DNA from: JAWXVE01 sp044425555
GTDB taxonomy: Bacteria; Bacillota; Clostridia; Lachnospirales; Lachnospiraceae
Assembly (NCBI GenBank): GCA_044425555.1
Contig: JAWXVF010000015.1
Coordinates: 1 to 31,089, forward strand
DNA length: 31,089 nt
Direction of reading: 5' to 3'
Shown here piece by piece: positions 30,531 through 31,089 of this stretch; the first letter of the stretch is position 1, and the number at the start of each line of letters is the position of its first letter. Made by a program: the position numbers and the translations under genes. Under the pieces are notes generated by a model that did no database searches, had not been told where the DNA came from, and saw nothing but the letters and a program-made list of their open reading frames with translations.

Positions 30531-31089
30531 CTAATCATAAATCTTTTCCATAAAACCTGTAATCATCAAATTTTCTAAGAAATTGTCTGCATTAAACTTT
30601 GTACCATTCATAGTAATAGAAATTAAATGAAACGTACCATTGTTCTCCAATCTAAATTGTATAACTGCCTCCGCAGGACTATTTAAATACTGACAACCAC
30701 CTGTGAATTCTACCATTGTATTAGAACCCACTTCATAATTCGTCCATGTAGAATTAGAGAAAAAATCATCAAATGCTTCGCCTACTGTGACAGTAGAACT
30801 ATACTGAGTCATATAAGACGAACTAATTCCAAGAGATTCCTTTTCATTCATATAAACATATAATACATATAAAAGAACCAATACTCCTATAAAACTTAAT
30901 ATCCCAGTTATTAATTTGCCTACCTTAGTTGCTATAAAAGCAATCACATAACCAATAATAGATATTACCTTATCCTCAGTTGATTGGTTATCATCCTCTT
31001 GATTATCCACCACCTCTACATGTTCTATATACTCTTTTGGCTCTTCCACCTTATCTACACTTTGTGAACTTTCCGATTCACTCCTATGA
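30531..31089 (-). CDS. Membrane protein of the zinc-ribbon family type, N-terminus cut by the window end
   Basis: The frame is open through the right edge, so the true start lies outside the window; a GTG at 31049 is only an internal codon by this reading. The visible ~185 residues have a charged linker (VEEPKEYIEHVEVVDN), one helix at about residues 33-66 counted from the GTG, and a ~100-residue outer domain with VTVGEAFDDFFSNSTW and VEFTGG. In similar Firmicutes proteins such a domain follows an N-terminal zinc ribbon. The linker matches that of the neighbouring zinc-ribbon protein (EPKERIQHVED), so I infer a paralogous front half that shares the ribbon. Function unknown. Confidence 0.78.
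   Translation of the reverse strand, partial: HRSESESSQSVDKVEEPKEYIEHVEVVDNQEDDNQSTEDKVISIIGYVIAFIATKVGKLITGILSFIGVLVLLYVLYVYMNEKESLGISSSYMTQYSSTVTVGEAFDDFFSNSTWTNYEVGSNTMVEFTGGCQYLNSPAEAVIQFRLENNGTFHLISITMNGTKFNADNFLENLMITGFMEKIYD

Overview
The window looks like chromosome from an AT-rich, flagellated, anaerobic Gram-positive bacterium of the class Clostridia, most likely the order Lachnospirales. The grounds are strong A+T bias with AGGAGG-type ribosome sites, a secA-prfB pair, a tsaE-tsaB-rimI-tsaD group, a LytS-type sensor kinase next to a sugar-binding lipoprotein, a GH94 phosphorylase and a bacteriohemerythrin. The genus cannot be named from sequence reading alone. Nearly all genes lie on the minus strand, so transcription mostly runs from high to low coordinates. 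The only convincing plus-strand gene is a DUF975-type membrane protein at 8691-9488.

Left part (1-8600): a housekeeping block themed on tRNA and RNA. In transcription order it holds tex, a YcxB-like membrane protein, tsaE, tsaB, rimI, a four-cysteine small protein, ribonuclease Z, a one-pass membrane protein, tsaD, ispD and tRNA-Ser(UGA). The tRNA is preceded by two copies of a 52-bp unit, each a near-consensus promoter with an A-tract upstream.

Middle (8600-13320): tex and the DUF975 gene start from divergent promoters. The DUF975 gene converges on prfB and overlaps it by 37 bp. secA-prfB has its own promoter.

Carbohydrate section (13324-20620): a GH94 phosphorylase that most resembles N,N'-diacetylchitobiose phosphorylase is followed by a phosphohexomutase and a terminator, then by a sensor kinase and a solute-binding lipoprotein closed by a second terminator. 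No permease or response regulator is present. A plausible reading is import or sensing of a beta-linked disaccharide, phosphorolysis to a sugar 1-phosphate, and isomerisation to the 6-phosphate.

Signalling and metabolism section (20716-26400): a SEC-C motif protein, a bacteriohemerythrin with an altered iron ligand, a HAD phosphatase, a membrane GGDEF protein, a membrane-anchored papain-like hydrolase and a threonine aldolase gene broken by a one-base frameshift.

Right edge (26487-31089): a cell-surface section. A 646-residue flagellin has its variable region replaced by a repeat-built beta-solenoid-like insert. Beside it lie a repeat-bearing DUF4397-type protein and two zinc-ribbon or zinc-ribbon-like membrane proteins, one cut by the window end. 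This section is the most unusual part of the window. No insertion sequences, CRISPR arrays, prophage genes or replication origins were seen. Bases 1-172 hold no gene that I can support.
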